The notes beneath the pieces are model-generated. The model had not been told where the DNA came from. It did not search any database and saw nothing but the letters and a program-made list of their open reading frames with translations. Positions 6,427 to 6,785 of a stretch of DNA of 6,785 nucleotides are shown here, in pieces (within the stretch, counting starts at the first letter, position 1; each line of letters opens with the position of its first letter). Position numbers and translations under genes: made by a program. Location of the stretch: assembly GCA_002409375.1 (NCBI GenBank), contig DHNF01000047.1:1169-7953 (forward strand). Direction: 5' to 3'. This stretch comes from Ruminococcaceae bacterium UBA5423 (lineage in GTDB: Bacteria > Bacillota > Clostridia > Oscillospirales > Acutalibacteraceae).

Positions 6427-6785
6427 ATGGTGAATGCGGTGGGAAAAAGAGAAGCGGGCGGTATGGTTACATTAAAGGATATAGCGGAGAAAACCGGATT
6501 TTCAATCAATACGGTTTCCCATGCGTTGCGGGATAAACCTGATATTTCGGAGAAAACAAAAAGGTTGGTTGAGAAAACGGCCAGGGAAATGGGCTATATC
6601 GGCAACGCGTTGGCCAGCTCCATGCGATCGGGCATTTCAAAGACAATTGCGGTTATCATAGGCGACATCTCTAACCCACTGTTTGGTATTATGGCCAAGG
6701 AAATGGAGATCTCCCTTGGTGAGTTGGGATACAATATGTTCATTATGAACACCAATGAAGATCCTGAAATTGAAAAAAAGGCTAT
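6427..6785 (+). CDS. LacI-family transcriptional regulator, 3' end missing
   Basis: This open frame runs off the right edge; about 119 codons are visible of the roughly 330-350 usual for the family. The in-frame starts are ATG 6427 (best RBS), GTG 6430, GTG 6439 and ATG 6463; the last gives the most family-like beginning, 'MVTLKDIAEKTGFS'. Numbering from ATG 6463, a LacI helix-turn-helix covers about 3-23 with recognition helix 'SINTVSHALRDK' (14-25). His20 stands where most relatives have arginine (Arg22 of E. coli LacI). The hinge-helix region follows ('NALASSMRSG', 48-57), then the start of the sugar-binding core, 'TIAVIIGDISNPLFG' (61-75), with the usual D..NP motif. Such proteins bind an operator as dimers and are released or activated by a sugar or phosphosugar effector. 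From its position it probably regulates the upstream transport operon or genes further right. Family call sure; exact start uncertain. Confidence 0.92.
   Translation, partial: MVNAVGKREAGGMVTLKDIAEKTGFSINTVSHALRDKPDISEKTKRLVEKTAREMGYIGNALASSMRSGISKTIAVIIGDISNPLFGIMAKEMEISLGELGYNMFIMNTNEDPEIEKKA

Overview
This window is one co-directional (+ strand) segment of a carbohydrate-uptake type gene cluster. It probably comes from a low-to-mid GC Gram-positive bacterium (Bacillota). The evidence is strong AAGGAGG-type ribosome binding sites, very short intergenic gaps, a lipoprotein signal peptide, CUT1-type ABC permeases and a LacI-type regulator. The combination Yip1-domain protein / DUF5696 lipoprotein / sugar ABC permeases is one I associate with Paenibacillus and related Bacillota. 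That is recall, not a search result, and a clostridial host is also possible.

Layout. (1) Bases 2-1402 hold the 3' part of a gene for a membrane protein with an NHL-like beta-propeller segment, a TPR-like linker and a C-terminal Yip1-like multi-helix membrane domain; its start lies beyond the left edge. (2) One base later begins a 734-residue lipoprotein (1404-3608) that I assign to the DUF5696 family. Its central part resembles a glycoside-hydrolase TIM barrel of the GH101 type. (3) Three ABC permease genes follow: a UgpA/LplB-like one (3624-4499), a UgpE/AraQ-like one (4527-5447) and a second UgpA/MalF-like one (5459-6370). (4) After a 56-bp gap that contains a good sigma-A-like promoter candidate, a LacI-family regulator gene begins (6427 or slightly downstream) and runs off the right edge.

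How they fit together. The gaps of 1, 15, 27 and 11 bp between the first five genes imply a single transcript. The permeases would form the membrane channel of a CUT1-type importer for an oligosaccharide or glycoconjugate. The DUF5696 lipoprotein would act on or hold a glycan at the outer face of the membrane, and the LacI-type protein is the likely local repressor. The solute-binding protein is not in the window and may lie upstream. No ATPase is present, so a shared MsmX/MsmK-type ATPase encoded elsewhere is plausible. The substrate cannot be read from the sequence.

The points most worth a second look are the propeller-TPR-Yip1 fusion, the possibly catalytically altered GH101-like lipoprotein, the uneven set of two A-type and one C-type permease (each with a modified EAA loop), and the conflict between promoter and start codon at the lacI-type gene. 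There is no gene-free stretch over 300 bases, and I see no RNA gene, mobile element, CRISPR array or clear terminator.
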